DNA of 14,993 nucleotides from Aquimarina sp. (GTDB lineage Bacteria > Bacteroidota > Bacteroidia > Flavobacteriales > Flavobacteriaceae). Under the pieces are notes generated by a model that saw only the letters and a program-made list of their open reading frames with translations, was not told the origin of the DNA and did no database searches. How positions within the stretch are numbered: the first letter of the stretch is position 1; every line of letters begins with the position of its first letter. A program made the translations under genes and the position numbers. The DNA is taken from contig NZVW01000110.1 in assembly GCA_002697475.1 (NCBI GenBank), positions 1 through 14,993 of the forward strand. Reading direction: 5' to 3'. Positions 14,759 to 14,993 of this stretch are shown here, piece by piece.

Positions 14759-14993
14759 TTAACGTTTTACTTCATCATCTTTTCTGGTCAATGCAAAGTA
14801 AATTACATATATCCAACTCAGAAGACCCGCTAATATTGCCCATAGTATAGATTTATTACGCTCCCAACTTATAACAACTGCAATAGCAGAACCTAACCCG
14901 ATACCTGATCTATAGTAAAAATTATGTCCATAAGCCTCAAATGCAAGTGGCTCATGATATGCAAAAAGGTTATTTACAGAAAGAAAAAGAATA
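14759..14993 (-). CDS. Small membrane protein, N-terminus beyond window edge
   Basis: The 3' end of a minus-strand gene is open from 14992 to a TAA at 14761-14759, showing the last 77 residues. The visible part contains a hydrophobic start, a loop with YGHNFYYRSG (21-30), and two likely TM helices: IGLGSAIAVVISW (31-43) and ILWAILAGLLSWIYVIYFAL (49-68), ending in the charged tail TRKDDEVKR. It resembles small flavobacterial membrane proteins of unknown function, and I cannot assign a role. The reading frame is supported by its hydrophobic periodicity, the basic/acidic tail, and an intrinsic terminator a short distance downstream. The start codon is not visible. Confidence 0.75.
   Translation of the reverse strand, partial: ILFLSVNNLFAYHEPLAFEAYGHNFYYRSGIGLGSAIAVVISWERNKSILWAILAGLLSWIYVIYFALTRKDDEVKR

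Noticed and set aside
1..14993. Search for CRISPR arrays, insertion sequences, tRNA, rRNA, toxin-antitoxin or phage-defence genes
   Set aside because: No spaced direct-repeat array, transposase, tRNA cloverleaf or defence-type domain was seen; the gene content is mainly core envelope functions.

Overview
This AT-rich window looks like chromosomal DNA from a Bacteroidota member, most likely Flavobacteriaceae. The evidence is TANNTTTG-type promoter elements with no Shine-Dalgarno pattern, a DUF4837-type lipoprotein, a bacterial GH3-family protein, and a repeat of a kind I remember from flavobacterial intergenic regions. No genus can be named from sequence alone.

Left part (1-6669, all minus strand): a surface-polysaccharide operon. 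Read in the direction of transcription it holds a 562-aa protein with a nucleosidase/phosphorylase-like C-terminus, a two-TM Wzz-like protein, rfbB (rmlB), rfbA (rmlA), rfbC (rmlC), a second Wzz-like protein, and rfbD (rmlD), which is cut by the window edge. The four rml enzymes make dTDP-L-rhamnose from glucose-1-phosphate and dTTP. The two Wzz-like proteins resemble each other and flank rmlBAC; they probably act in polysaccharide chain-length control or export. A promoter-like element lies before the 562-aa gene and a second one before the distal Wzz-like gene.

Middle part (6727-9675): a GH3-family adenylating enzyme and a membrane-anchored M23 peptidase form a minus-strand pair, divergent from tatA on the plus strand. 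tatA has a clear intrinsic terminator. Between tatA and the convergent tex gene sits a structured, REP-like imperfect palindrome of about 86 bp.

Right part (9673-14993, minus strand): tex (RNA-binding S1 protein), then a two-gene unit of an mltD-like lytic transglycosylase with two LysM domains followed by a DUF4837-type lipoprotein and its terminator. At the edge is the 3' end of a small membrane protein gene with its own terminator.

Most of the window is ordinary core flavobacterial gene content. The parts most worth a second look are the 562-aa protein at the head of the rhamnose operon, the paired Wzz-like paralogues, and the repeat between tatA and tex. I see no CRISPR array, insertion sequence, prophage, tRNA or rRNA.
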